The notes under the pieces were generated by a model. It did no database searches, had not been told where the DNA came from, and saw only the letters and a program-made list of their open reading frames with translations. Below, piece by piece: positions 17,263 through 25,796 of a stretch of DNA of 64,000 bases; within the stretch, counting starts at the first letter, position 1, and each line of letters opens with the position of its first letter. The translations under genes and the position numbers were made by a program. Origin of the DNA: Aestuariispira insulae. Lineage in GTDB: Bacteria; Pseudomonadota; Alphaproteobacteria; UBA8366; Aestuariispiraceae. The stretch spans positions 727,893 to 791,892 of the forward strand of contig NZ_QRDW01000001.1 in the NCBI RefSeq assembly GCF_003385955.1, written 5' to 3'.

Positions 17263-18792
17263 ATGTCTAAAGCTTATGTAAACGACGAAAGACATCCGGA
17301 TCTTCCGCCTCCGGCCAGCACGGTTGGCGCGGTCGGCTGGATGCGCGAGCATCTTTTCTCGTCCCCGGCCAACATCCTGATGACCGTGGTCTCCATTGGT
17401 TTGCTGGCCTATGTGGTACCGCCCATGGTCAGTTGGCTCTTCACCAGTGCGGTCTGGAGCGGCGGGGCCGATGCCTGCCGGGCCAACCCAGACGCAGCCT
17501 GCTGGACCTTTGTCGGGGCCCGTTTCGACCAGTTTGTCTATGGTTTCTACGAGAAAACCGAGCGCTGGCGGGTCGATATCATGCTGATCCTGCTGTTTGC
17601 CGGCATTGCCGCCCTGGTGTACGAAAAAACACCGGGACGGAAATGGATCGGCATGTTCATGCTGATCGGCTACCCGATCCTGTCCTGGATCATGCTTTTG
17701 GGTGGAGACTGGGGTACTCCGAATATCTCGTTGTACAACGTCATCGTTGTTTTGCTTCCTATCGTCGGAATAGCCCTGCTATCTTATGATAGGTTGCCCT
17801 CCGCACGCACAATCGGAATAGTGCTGACTGCTTTCTACCTGCTTGCCATTGCACTGCTGCTAGGATTGACAGCAGCAGGCAAAACAGAGCTATGGATAGG
17901 CTCCACCGTCATCTATTCGCTTGTGCGCCTAGACACAATCATCATCACATTAATTCCGTTCCTTGGCCTCTTTGCTTTGACAAAAAGTGGTGAGATGGAA
18001 CGCCGAGGTACAATCGGTATTGCGATGCTTGTTGTTTTCGCAATCCTCGTTCTTGGTTTCTTCTTCGATTTACCGGCACCATCTTCACTTGATATGACGT
18101 TGGTAGATCGAGTAGTTGTCGTGTCTATGGTCGAAGTCCCCACCAAACAGTGGGGCGGTTTCATGCTGACCCTGGTCATCGCCCTGACCGGCATCGTGGC
18201 CTCCCTGCCTTTGGGTGTCTTGCTGGCACTGGGCCGCCGGTCCAACATGCCGGCGATCCGGGTTCTCTGTGTGGTCTTCATTGAGTTCTGGCGCGGTGTG
18301 CCGCTGATCACGGTCTTGTTCATGGCCTCCGTGATGCTGCCGCTGTTCCTGCCGCCCGGCGTCAGCTTCGACCAGCTGCTGCGTGCGCTGATCGGGGTGG
18401 CCCTCTTCTCTGCTGCTTATATGGCGGAAGTTGTGCGCGGTGGCCTGCAGGCCATTCCAAAAGGCCAATATGAAGGCGCTGACTCGCTCGGCCTCACCTA
18501 TTGGCAGAAAATGCGCCTGATCATCCTGCCGCAGGCTTTGAAGATCGTGATTCCCGGCATCGTGAACACCTTCATCGGCCTGTTCAAGGACACCACCCTG
18601 GTTCTGATCATCGGCTTGTTCGATCTGCTCGGCGCTGTTCAGGCATCCATCGCGGATCCCAACTGGAATGCCAAGAGCGTGGCCTATACCGGCTATGTCT
18701 TCACCGCATTCGTGTTCTGGGTCTGCTGCTATGGCATGTCGCAATACAGCCGCTATCTCGAACGCAAGTTGCATACTGGTCATAAACGTTAA
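17263..18792 (+). CDS. aapM: General L-amino acid ABC transporter, permease AapM, with extra internal membrane segment
   Basis: A 509-residue permease. The N-terminal part (FTSAVWSGGADACRANPDAACW) and C-terminal part (EGADSLGLTYWQKMRLIILPQA coupling region; ending LHTGHKR) are ordinary AapM. Typical AapM proteins are about 380-400 residues. Here about 110-125 residues are added before the permease domain (roughly residues 165-290), predicting three to four more helices. Codons there differ sharply from the flanks: ATA, CTA, TTA, AGG, CGA and GTA recur. Bases 17761-18120 count to 47% G+C against 72% for 18181-18240. The frame is intact. This looks like an inserted or horizontally acquired segment, or a lineage-specific insertion under different codon pressure. 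Confidence 0.9.
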   Translation: MSKAYVNDERHPDLPPPASTVGAVGWMREHLFSSPANILMTVVSIGLLAYVVPPMVSWLFTSAVWSGGADACRANPDAACWTFVGARFDQFVYGFYEKTERWRVDIMLILLFAGIAALVYEKTPGRKWIGMFMLIGYPILSWIMLLGGDWGTPNISLYNVIVVLLPIVGIALLSYDRLPSARTIGIVLTAFYLLAIALLLGLTAAGKTELWIGSTVIYSLVRLDTIIITLIPFLGLFALTKSGEMERRGTIGIAMLVVFAILVLGFFFDLPAPSSLDMTLVDRVVVVSMVEVPTKQWGGFMLTLVIALTGIVASLPLGVLLALGRRSNMPAIRVLCVVFIEFWRGVPLITVLFMASVMLPLFLPPGVSFDQLLRALIGVALFSAAYMAEVVRGGLQAIPKGQYEGADSLGLTYWQKMRLIILPQALKIVIPGIVNTFIGLFKDTTLVLIIGLFDLLGAVQASIADPNWNAKSVAYTGYVFTAFVFWVCCYGMSQYSRYLERKLHTGHKR

Positions 18793-18810
18793 GATATGGG
18801 AGCCTGAATA

Positions 18811-19584
18811 ATGGCGAACGCAAATCCCAACGGCGCACAGATTACCGACGAAATCGCCGTTCAAATCAATGGCATGCACAAATGGTATGGTGAGTTCCAT
18901 GTGCTGAAAGACATCAACCTCACCGTCAACCGCGGCGAGCGTATCGTGATCTGCGGCCCCTCCGGGTCCGGCAAATCCACCATGATCCGCTGCATCAACC
19001 GCCTGGAAGAGCATCAGCAGGGCCAGATCATCGTCAACGGCACCGAACTGACCAGCGATTTGAAACAGATCGACGCGGTCCGCCGCGAGGTTGGCATGTG
19101 CTTCCAGCATTTCAACCTGTTCCCGCACCTCACCATCATGGAAAACTGCACCCTCGCCCCGATCTGGGTCCGCAAGGTCCCGAAGAAAGAGGCCGAGGAA
19201 ACCGCCATGAAATATCTGGAGCGGGTGAAAATCCCTGAGCAGGCCCATAAATATCCGGGCCAGTTGTCCGGTGGCCAGCAGCAGCGTGTGGCGATCGCCC
19301 GCTCGCTTTGCATGAACCCGGAAATCATGCTGTTTGACGAGCCGACCTCCGCCCTGGATCCGGAAATGATCTCCGAGGTTCTGGACGTGATGATCGATCT
19401 GGCGCAGGAAGGCATGACCATGCTTTGCGTCACCCATGAGATGGGCTTTGCCCGCAAGGTGGCCAACCGGGTCATCTTCATGGATGGCGGCCAGATCATT
19501 GAGCAGAATGAGCCAGAGGAATTCTTCAACAATCCGCAGTCCGAGCGGACGCAGCTGTTCCTCAGCCAGATCCTGAACCACTAA
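18811..19584 (+). CDS. aapP: General L-amino acid ABC transporter, ATP-binding protein
   Basis: A 257-residue ABC ATPase of the polar amino acid family. Walker A is [13 protein letters not shown], the signature is [15 protein letters not shown], Walker B is [15 protein letters not shown], and the H-loop is [10 protein letters not shown]. It hydrolyses ATP to drive AapQM. It is the last gene of the operon, followed by a strong terminator at 19621-19652. Length and motifs are standard. Confidence 0.96.
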   Translation: MANANPNGAQITDEIAVQINGMHKWYGEFHVLKDINLTVNRGERIVICGPSGSGKSTMIRCINRLEEHQQGQIIVNGTELTSDLKQIDAVRREVGMCFQHFNLFPHLTIMENCTLAPIWVRKVPKKEAEETAMKYLERVKIPEQAHKYPGQLSGGQQQRVAIARSLCMNPEIMLFDEPTSALDPEMISEVLDVMIDLAQEGMTMLCVTHEMGFARKVANRVIFMDGGQIIEQNEPEEFFNNPQSERTQLFLSQILNH

Positions 19585-19620
19585 GGTCCGGATCACGCAT
19601 AAGGCAATCATCTGATTGTG

Positions 19621-19652
19621 AAAGGGGTGGGCCTGGTGTCCGCCCCTTTTTT
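19621..19652 (+). terminator. Rho-independent terminator of aapJQMP
   Basis: AAAGGGGTGG (19621-19630) pairs with CCGCCCCTTT (19640-19649, one wobble), followed by TTT. It is 36 bases past the aapP stop. Confidence 0.85.
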
Positions 19653-19722
19653 CTTGCCCGCCTCCCCCAGCAGGCGTAGAAATGAATGTAAGCAAACAAT
19701 AATTTCGCCAAATCACAGGCCA

Positions 19723-20739
19723 ATGAAACAATCGATCCGGATCGCCCTGCTCTCCCTTTTCATGACCATTGCGGGCCAGACCGGACAGGCTTTGGCCGGT
19801 GAGCCGCGCCTGACTTTTTTCAGGATCGGGGCCGGGCCGACCACAGAAACCCTCTATGCTCTTTCGACAGCCATTTCGGCCGGTATCAGCCGCCCGCCGG
19901 GCAGCCTGCCCTGCAATGAAGGCGGTGTGTGCGGCGTGCCTGGATTGATTGCGGTCGCACAATCGCGCTCGGGCTCGATCGACAATCTGTTTGCCATGAT
20001 GCGTGGTGAATTGGAATCCGCCCTGGTTCGCGCCGATGTGGCGTTCCAGGCCTATCACGGCGGCGGCCCGTTCAAATATGAAGGGGCCCAGGAAAACCTG
20101 CGGGTGATTGCTAATCTGACACCGGTCTCGCTCCATATCGTGGTGCCCGCTGGTTCCGATATTAACTCGGTTCGGGATCTGCGCGGCAAAAGGATATCCG
20201 TTGGCGCCAGGGGGTCCGGCACCAGGGACCTGTCCCTGATTGTATTGCGGACCAACAGCCTTGCACCGCGTGACCTTTCACTGCGCTACATGAAACCAGG
20301 CCCGGCTTCCGACGCGCTGTATCGAGGGGATCTGGACGCACTTTTCCTGGTCGGCGCGGCCCCCGTTGACGCCATTGCCGATCTAGCCGAACGGATGGAA
20401 CTGCGCCTTCTGCCTTTGGAAGGTTATCCCCGGCGTCAGCTGTTCAGCCTCTTCCCCTTCATTGAGACCGACGCCATCATCGGCGGCACCTATGAAGGCA
20501 TCAAGGAAACCCAAACCGTGAAAATGGGTGTCCAGTGGGTTGTCTGGCAAGATACGGACGAAACGCTGATCGAACAGATCACCCAGGCCCTGTGGCAAAG
20601 CGATACCAGCGCGCTTTTCAACCGCAACAACCCGCGCCACACCTTCCCCGACCCGCGCTATGGCGTGCCGGAAAAGAGCATTCCGATGCATCCTGGCGCC
20701 ACCCGCTATTACCAGCAGGCGGGCCTGCTGGCGCCCTAA
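19723..20739 (+). CDS. TAXI family TRAP transporter solute-binding protein
   Basis: A 338-residue periplasmic receptor with a signal peptide (MKQSIRIALLSLFM, cleavage near ALAGEP). LTFFRIGAGPTTETLYALSTAI is the TAXI opening; PCNEGGVCGVPGLIAVAQS and VRDLRGKRISVGARGSGTRD are family segments. TAXI receptors feed TRAP permeases (DctQM or a fused form), with glutamate-like ligands in some members, but no permease gene lies in the window. The start is ATG 19723; an upstream frame reads through the aap terminator and is not real. The ribosome binding site (CAGG) is weak. Confidence 0.88.
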   Translation: MKQSIRIALLSLFMTIAGQTGQALAGEPRLTFFRIGAGPTTETLYALSTAISAGISRPPGSLPCNEGGVCGVPGLIAVAQSRSGSIDNLFAMMRGELESALVRADVAFQAYHGGGPFKYEGAQENLRVIANLTPVSLHIVVPAGSDINSVRDLRGKRISVGARGSGTRDLSLIVLRTNSLAPRDLSLRYMKPGPASDALYRGDLDALFLVGAAPVDAIADLAERMELRLLPLEGYPRRQLFSLFPFIETDAIIGGTYEGIKETQTVKMGVQWVVWQDTDETLIEQITQALWQSDTSALFNRNNPRHTFPDPRYGVPEKSIPMHPGATRYYQQAGLLAP

Positions 20740-20745
20740 ATCAGT

Positions 20746-21501
20746 TCAGCCAAACAGGTTAAACTGCCCTGCCTCGCCGCCCTTGCGCGGATCTGTCTCC
20801 AACTCAATGGGTTCAATCAGGCCGGGCCCTTCGTTCCGGGCGTTGGAGACCGCCTTGGCGACCGGAAAGTACGTCATTTCCCGATAGCCCTGATAGGGTT
20901 TCATCAGTCTTGTCGCCTGATCTGCACTGCCACGTAGCCAGGTGGGAAAATCCTCAGCATCCAAAATCACCGGCATTCTATGATGCACCGGTGTCACTAT
21001 GCGGTTGGCCGTGGTCGTGACAATGGTACAGGTCTCCACCTCGGAGCCGTCCGCCCCCATCCAGTATTCCCATAGCCCGGCAAAGGCAAAGGGGTCGCCA
21101 TCCTCCATGGTGATGAAATAGGGTTGCTTGCCTTTGCCCTCTGTGCGCCATTCATAAAATCCATCCACCGGGATCAGGCAGCGCCGCCGTTTGAACGGCG
21201 TGCGGAAAGACGGCTTATCCGCAATCGTCTCTGCCCTGGCATTAATCATTTTCGCCCCCATGGCCGGATCCTTGGACCAGTTGGGGATCAACCCCCAGCG
21301 GAAGCTGGTCAGGTTCAAAGGCCCCGGATTGATATGATCAAGATCCTCTCCCATGCCCGGTCGCAGGCCCAGGACCGCCTGGGTCGGCGCAATATTGTAG
21401 CGCGCCGGGATATTCGGCATCTGCCCGGCATCCGACGCGGACAGGCCAAACAGTTTCCGGATCGCTTCCAAAGGGGACATAAGAGCAAAACGGCCGCACA
21501 T
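20746..21501 (-). CDS. SOS response-associated peptidase (SRAP/YedK/HMCES family)
   Basis: A 251-residue protein with all SRAP hallmarks: catalytic Cys2 in MCGRFAL, RYNIAPTQ, WGLIPNW, the NARAET motif, CLIPVDGFYEW and HHRMPVIL. Known members crosslink through Cys2 to abasic sites in single-stranded DNA and protect them. Initiator methionine removal is required to expose Cys2. It converges with the TAXI gene (six bases apart). A GC hairpin just upstream belongs to the flotillin gene. No LexA box was identified. Confidence 0.93.
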   Translation of the reverse strand: MCGRFALMSPLEAIRKLFGLSASDAGQMPNIPARYNIAPTQAVLGLRPGMGEDLDHINPGPLNLTSFRWGLIPNWSKDPAMGAKMINARAETIADKPSFRTPFKRRRCLIPVDGFYEWRTEGKGKQPYFITMEDGDPFAFAGLWEYWMGADGSEVETCTIVTTTANRIVTPVHHRMPVILDAEDFPTWLRGSADQATRLMKPYQGYREMTYFPVAKAVSNARNEGPGLIEPIELETDPRKGGEAGQFNLFG

Positions 21502-21518
21502 GGTTTCCTGCCTTCGAT

Positions 21519-21547
21519 AAAAAAAGGGTGCCCGCTTCCGGGCACCC
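21519..21547 (-). terminator. Rho-independent terminator of the flotillin operon
   Basis: GGGTGCCCG (21526-21534) and CGGGCACCC (21539-21547) form a perfect nine-base-pair stem; seven T residues follow on the minus strand (21519-21525). It lies 42 bases past the flotillin stop. Confidence 0.87.
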
Positions 21548-21589
21548 TATCATAAGCCAGCCTTTTGGAAAGGTCAGGCCGAACCGGCA

Positions 21590-23371
21590 TCAGTCCGCTT
21601 CGGGCAGCGCCTTGCCATTGTTCTTGATCCCGCCTTCCTTGATCGCACCGACCAGGGAATCCAGATCACCACCGGACAGGCCAACTTCCTGCATCAGACT
21701 GTCGATCAACGGGGCCTGGCCACGGTAGCGCAGCGCGCTGTTCACGACCTGGTCCGCCAGGTTGCCGCTGCCTTCGCCACCGGTCGCGGCCGCCGCAGCC
21801 GATCCACCATTCAGGCCATCCACCTGGATGATCTTGATGCCGTCGATCTGCTCCATCGGCTTGACGGATTCGCGGATGATATTCTGCAGGTTCTCGATCA
21901 GCGCCAATTTCACCTTCATATTGACGATCTCGGCTCCCAGCAGGTTATCCGCTTTGTTGAGCGCCTCACGACCGGCCGCTTCCGCGGCATAGGTTGCTTC
22001 CTTCGCCGCCGCCAACTGGCGTTCTGCTTCCGCGCGTGCAGTCGCCTCAATGGTTTCTTTCTCAGCGGCCGCATTGGCCATAATGCGGGTGGCTTCCGCC
22101 TCATCCTCGGAGGCCTGTTTATAGGCTTCCGCACGATAGGTCACTTCAATCGCCGCCTTTTCCGCCGCCTGGCGGGCTTCGATCAACTCAACCTGCTTGC
22201 GGCGTTCGGCAATTTCCGCTTCCCGGGTCGTGATCACCTGTTCGTCTGCCTTGACCGCCAATGCGCGAGCGGCAGCCGCTTCCGCCTCGGCTTCGGATTT
22301 TGCCCGCGAGCGTTCCGCAATCGCGATCTCACGTTCCTGGTTATTCAGCTCAACGGTTTTTTCGCGCTCGATATCCGCTGATTCAATGGAACGCTGCTTG
22401 ACAATCTCACGCTCGCGAACCTGCTGTTCCTTGCCCAGACGCTCTTCCTCGACCTTGCGTTCGGCAATCAGTTTCGCCAGGGCCACTTCCTGCTCCGCTT
22501 CGATCTGGGCGGATTCGGCTTCCTTCTTACGCGCCGCCTGCTGGGCCGCGATTTCGGATGCCTGGGCGGCTTTGCGCACCTCAACCTCGCGCTGCTGGGA
22601 CAGCCTGGCATATTCGGCATCCCTGGCAATCTCGAGCTTGCGCTGTTCCGCTTCCAGGTTTTTGGCATCAATATCAACCTGAGAATCCTGCTCAATCTCG
22701 TTGCGGCGCTTGCGGCGCTGCTCGATCTCGTCAGTCAACTTGGTCAAACCGGCGGCGTCAAACGCGTTATTGGGATTGAAGAAGTCACGGTCGGTCTGAT
22801 CCAGGCCGGTCAGGGAAACCGATTCCAACTCCAGACCGTTTTTCAGCAGATCCTCGGAAACCGCAGCCTGCACCTTCTGGACAAATTCAACGCGCTGTTC
22901 ATGCAGCTCTTCCATGGTCATTTCCGCCGCCACCGCACGCAGTGCGTCGACAAACTTACCTTCCACCAGCTCCTTCAGGGCATCGGGATACATGGTCCGT
23001 TTACCCAATGTCTGGGCCGCATTGGCAATGGATTCAATGGTCGGCTGAACACGGACATAAAATTCCGCCAGCACATCGACCCGCATACGATCGCGTGTGA
23101 TCAGGGCCTGCTGGTTATGGCGCTGCACTTCCAGGCGCAGGGTATTCATATTGACCGGAATGGTTTCATGCATCACCGGCAGAACGACCGCACCGCCGTT
23201 CATCACAACCTTCTGGCCGCCAAGACCGGTACGCACAAAGGAAATCTCCTTCGAGGCTCGTGTATACATGCGCGCCCAGATCAAGCCGAATGTGACCAGC
23301 GCAACCACAACCGCCGCCACGGCGATCAGAATGAATGTCGTGTCCGACATATAATTAGAAGTATAGTTCAT
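21590..23371 (-). CDS. Flotillin-like membrane scaffold protein (YqiK family)
   Basis: A 593-residue SPFH protein. One N-terminal transmembrane helix (about residues 12-33, ILIAVAAVVVALVTFGLI) is followed by the SPFH/band 7 domain (VRTGLGGQKVVMNGGAVVLP to about residue 210). A very long alanine/glutamate-rich coiled coil (about 220-490) comes next, and then a glycine-rich linker and a short C-terminal helical end. Flotillins oligomerise on the inner membrane and organise membrane domains. It is the last gene of an operon with yqiJ and pspA homologues. GGGGGAA precedes ATG 23371; a TTG four codons upstream is less likely. Confidence 0.93.
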   Translation of the reverse strand: MNYTSNYMSDTTFILIAVAAVVVALVTFGLIWARMYTRASKEISFVRTGLGGQKVVMNGGAVVLPVMHETIPVNMNTLRLEVQRHNQQALITRDRMRVDVLAEFYVRVQPTIESIANAAQTLGKRTMYPDALKELVEGKFVDALRAVAAEMTMEELHEQRVEFVQKVQAAVSEDLLKNGLELESVSLTGLDQTDRDFFNPNNAFDAAGLTKLTDEIEQRRKRRNEIEQDSQVDIDAKNLEAEQRKLEIARDAEYARLSQQREVEVRKAAQASEIAAQQAARKKEAESAQIEAEQEVALAKLIAERKVEEERLGKEQQVREREIVKQRSIESADIEREKTVELNNQEREIAIAERSRAKSEAEAEAAAARALAVKADEQVITTREAEIAERRKQVELIEARQAAEKAAIEVTYRAEAYKQASEDEAEATRIMANAAAEKETIEATARAEAERQLAAAKEATYAAEAAGREALNKADNLLGAEIVNMKVKLALIENLQNIIRESVKPMEQIDGIKIIQVDGLNGGSAAAAATGGEGSGNLADQVVNSALRYRGQAPLIDSLMQEVGLSGGDLDSLVGAIKEGGIKNNGKALPEAD

Positions 23372-23441
23372 ATCTTCCCCCAAAAAAGTGGATTACTGAG
23401 GCTCGGCCAAAGCCGGGCCGGAGAGTGTTAAAGGTTTAGGA

Positions 23442-24134
23442 TCAATCAGCCAGGGATGGCCGATCGTTTTTAATCGCCCGGAACAAGCCGCCGGCTTTTC
23501 TCACCAGGATCACGTCCGTTCCCGCTGGAAAGGCATCTCCATCCATATCCGGCTCCAACATGACATAATGGGTCTGGCCATGCTGGTCCGTCAGCCGTGC
23601 CTGAGCAGGTTTGCCTGATCGGGCGACCCCCAGGGTTACGGTTGCCGTGCGCCCGATGAAGGAGACCGATGAAACGGCAGAGCTTTCATCATTAGGCACC
23701 AGTTTGGATAAACCGAGCCCCATCAGCCTTGTCGGTGGAAGGGAGATCGCCAATGCCGGTGCCCAGGCAATCCAGGCAGGCAGCAAGCCCAGACCGAATC
23801 CAGCCAGCAGCCGCTGCATCATAAGACCGGTCAGACCGAACACGGTCAGGAATCCGACCAGCCAGATAAGCGCCGGTACCCGGCCAAAACAGAGCCAGCC
23901 CAGGAACTGGGAAAGGGCGGACGGTCCTACCCCGTCCAATCCTTCCGCCGCATCTGCATCCAGATCCAGCTCGATATCTGGGCCGCCATCCAGATCCGGG
24001 ATGAGGCTGTCGATCACGTCGGAAAGCCCGGCCCCCAACAAGGTCATCGTGCCTTCCAGCACCGCAATCGCCAACATCACCCCCAATGAAATAGTGAAGG
24101 GCATGTTTTCCGGACTGAGGAAAAAGGCAAACAC
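23442..24134 (-). CDS. YqiJ-like membrane protein with NfeD-type OB fold
   Basis: A 230-residue membrane partner of flotillin. Helices lie around residues 12-37, 89-112 and 116-135. An acidic loop (DLDGGPDIELDLDADAAEG) follows helix 1. The C-terminal OB-fold begins near PNDESSAVSSVSFIGRTATVTLG and includes QARLTDQHGQTHYVMLEP, the stretch that aligns with E. coli YqiJ. It lies three bases behind the PspA gene and 70 bases ahead of the flotillin gene; a GC hairpin (near 23400-23420) lies in that gap. Confidence 0.85.
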   Translation of the reverse strand: MFAFFLSPENMPFTISLGVMLAIAVLEGTMTLLGAGLSDVIDSLIPDLDGGPDIELDLDADAAEGLDGVGPSALSQFLGWLCFGRVPALIWLVGFLTVFGLTGLMMQRLLAGFGLGLLPAWIAWAPALAISLPPTRLMGLGLSKLVPNDESSAVSSVSFIGRTATVTLGVARSGKPAQARLTDQHGQTHYVMLEPDMDGDAFPAGTDVILVRKAGGLFRAIKNDRPSLAD

Positions 24135-24137
24135 CGA

Positions 24138-24809
24138 TCAGCTCCCGTCCCGGAACTGGGACAACCGGTCTTTGATTTTCTGTTCCCGCGCCAGCTCTTC
24201 CAATTCCGCCATCTGTTTAGCGGTTTTCAGATCCGGCGACTGTCCAGGCATGCCACCGGCATTTTCCAGCACACGGTTGAAGGCCGTTTCCGCACGGCCC
24301 ACAGCCGCTTCTACCCGGTTGCCGGTAATCGCGGTTGGATTCGCTTCGCCTATCATGGCCGGCTCGGCGACAGATCTGCGGTATTGTTGCAATTCCTCCT
24401 GCATTTCCGCACGTCGGCCTTTCAGCGCAGCGACAAAGCCTTCCAGTTCCACCTCACGCGCTTTGGCCTGGGCAATGGTATTTTCCAGCACCGGAATCTG
24501 CGCCTCGATATCCAATACCTGGCTCACCGCCGCTTCGGCCAGATCTTCCCGACCTTCATTCAGGGCCAGCTTGATTTTGGCCCCCAGTTCTTCATGCTTT
24601 TGATTTTCACTGGCCAGGCGATTTGTTGCCAGATGGGTTTCGGCGATCACGCGGCCCAATTCGGTGCGCACATCATCAATGGCTTTTTCCATCTCCCGGA
24701 GCGCCTGCTCCATCACCATATCCGGACTCACGCCTTCCGCCATATCAACGATCCGGTTCACGGTACCACTGATCAGCCGGCCAACCCGGTTGGACAAATT
24801 ATCTCTCAT
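24138..24809 (-). CDS. PspA/IM30 family protein
   Basis: A 223-residue, largely coiled-coil protein of the PspA/IM30/Vipp1 family. The N-terminal amphipathic helix (RVGRLISGTVNRIVDMAEG) is followed by the family start DMVMEQALREMEKAIDDVR, and helices continue to RVEAAVGRAETAFNRVL. Known members coat stressed inner membrane and assemble ESCRT-III-like polymers. Together with YqiJ and flotillin it suggests a membrane-integrity module. It is the second gene of the operon, 29 bases after the RHH gene. Confidence 0.9.
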   Translation of the reverse strand: MRDNLSNRVGRLISGTVNRIVDMAEGVSPDMVMEQALREMEKAIDDVRTELGRVIAETHLATNRLASENQKHEELGAKIKLALNEGREDLAEAAVSQVLDIEAQIPVLENTIAQAKAREVELEGFVAALKGRRAEMQEELQQYRRSVAEPAMIGEANPTAITGNRVEAAVGRAETAFNRVLENAGGMPGQSPDLKTAKQMAELEELAREQKIKDRLSQFRDGS

Positions 24810-24838
24810 GACTTCCCCCTTTGAAATTGGATAGAGAT

Positions 24839-25402
24839 TTAATCTTTCTGCAGCAGGCGGCTCAACTCCAAAATTTCCACCATGCGGCTCGAAATCACCT
24901 TAGGATCATAATTCCTGCTGTTTTCCGTTAATCCCTGACGCATGACCAGATCCATCAGCAGGAAGATCTGATCGGCCATACGCCGCTCATACGCGATAAT
25001 CGATTCGTGCCGGACAGCCTTTTTTGATGATGGGCGCGAGCCCTTAGCTTCCTTCCCACCCTCGCGCTCCTTCGACTTAGACTGTCCGGCCGCCTCCGCC
25101 CCCTCCAGAAACAGGATATGTGTATCCATGAGCCATCGGGAGAACTGGGACAACAATTCGGAATGGGCTTCCTCTTGTCGTTCCACCTCACGGCGTCGGC
25201 TGTCCTGCGCGCTGTGGATGTCTTCCAGCACCCGCAGTGCCTCGTCCAGATGGCCTTGATTTTCCCGCCGGCGCCGCGCTTCAGCGATCAAGGCCCGTGT
25301 TTTTTCACTCAAACTGGCAGCTCCGTCATAACTGAGCGTGGCCAGGAAGGCGGCATCGTCCTCCGTAATCCGAACGCTCAACGGAATCATCTTGTTCGGC
25401 AT
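24839..25402 (-). CDS. Ribbon-helix-helix-like protein, first gene of the PspA-YqiJ-flotillin operon
   Basis: A protein of about 187 residues that I do not recognise as a named family. The N-terminus resembles a ribbon-helix-helix DNA-binding fold: strand MIPLSVRIT, helix EDDAAFLATLSYDG, turn, helix SLSEKTRALIAEARRRRE. A charged helix follows, then a low-complexity K/E/S linker (about residues 110-130), and a C-terminal helical region (DQIFLLMDLVMRQG, SRMVEILELSRLL). The start is uncertain among GTG 25411, ATG 25402 and ATG 25390. Its own promoter carries several palindromes, so autoregulation of the whole operon is a reasonable inference. Confidence 0.65.
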   Translation of the reverse strand: MPNKMIPLSVRITEDDAAFLATLSYDGAASLSEKTRALIAEARRRRENQGHLDEALRVLEDIHSAQDSRRREVERQEEAHSELLSQFSRWLMDTHILFLEGAEAAGQSKSKEREGGKEAKGSRPSSKKAVRHESIIAYERRMADQIFLLMDLVMRQGLTENSRNYDPKVISSRMVEILELSRLLQKD

Positions 25403-25410
25403 AATTCTCA

Positions 25411-25465
25411 CACATATGTGGTTATTGTCATGACATATGTACTATTTAGTATGCATTTGCATACT
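25411..25465. promoter_or_regulatory. Palindrome array upstream of the RHH-PspA-YqiJ-flotillin operon
   Basis: Three perfect palindromes lie in tandem: CACATATGTG (25411-25420), ACATATGT (25433-25440) and AGTATGCATTTGCATACT (25448-25465). Their centres are 21 and 20 bases apart, two helical turns each. TGTCATGACA (25426-25435) is a fourth that overlaps the second. This fits binding sites on one face of the helix for the operon's own RHH-like product. Confidence 0.55.
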
Positions 25466-25623
25466 TTCAAGTATTAGGAAGCAGATTTTTGTGAAATTCG
25501 CGTAAAAACTGTCCTTGGCAGCGGCGTCGGAATCGTTCCGCATGCGAATAGATGGCGGTTTTCCCCGGATTCGCCTCATCCTGACCGAACGGTCGAACCA
25601 GTTTGGTTTTGACAGTTTTATGA

Positions 25624-25672
25624 ACACGCTATATCTTGTTACACAGCTCGGAGGGAACACGAGATATGGTAA
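25624..25672 (+). promoter_or_regulatory. Tandem NrdR-box-like sites upstream of nrdA
   Basis: Two sites resemble the NrdR consensus acaCwAtATaTwGtgt: ACACGCTATATCTTGT (25624-25639, 12 of 16 matches) and ACACGAGATATGGTAA (25657-25672, 11 of 16). They start 33 bases apart, about three helical turns, as expected for paired NrdR boxes. Confidence 0.6.
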
Positions 25673-25697
25673 GCTCTCCCGGCTTTTCAGAACATAA

Positions 25698-25770
25698 AAA
25701 TCCACAGCTGTGGGTAAATCGCGTAACAGCTTGTGGTGCAGTACTCTCAGAGCTGAGCGCCTGTGGATAA
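25698..25770 (+). promoter_or_regulatory. DnaA-box cluster upstream of nrdA
   Basis: TGTGGATAA (25762-25770) is a perfect DnaA box in reverse orientation. TGTGGGTAA (25709-25717) has one mismatch and AAATCCACA (25698-25706) two. The middle lies in a perfect palindrome CCACAGCTGTGG (25702-25713). DnaA control of nrdAB is known in E. coli. No gene occupies 25466-25796. Confidence 0.5.
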
Positions 25771-25796
25771 ACAGGTGGAAGAAGGGGAAAAGAAAC

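Noticed and set aside
18085-20136. 683-codon open frame on the minus strand
   Set aside because: It is antisense to aapM, aapP and the start of the TAXI gene, all with full family motifs; its product is histidine/glutamine-rich low-complexity, typical of an antisense shadow.
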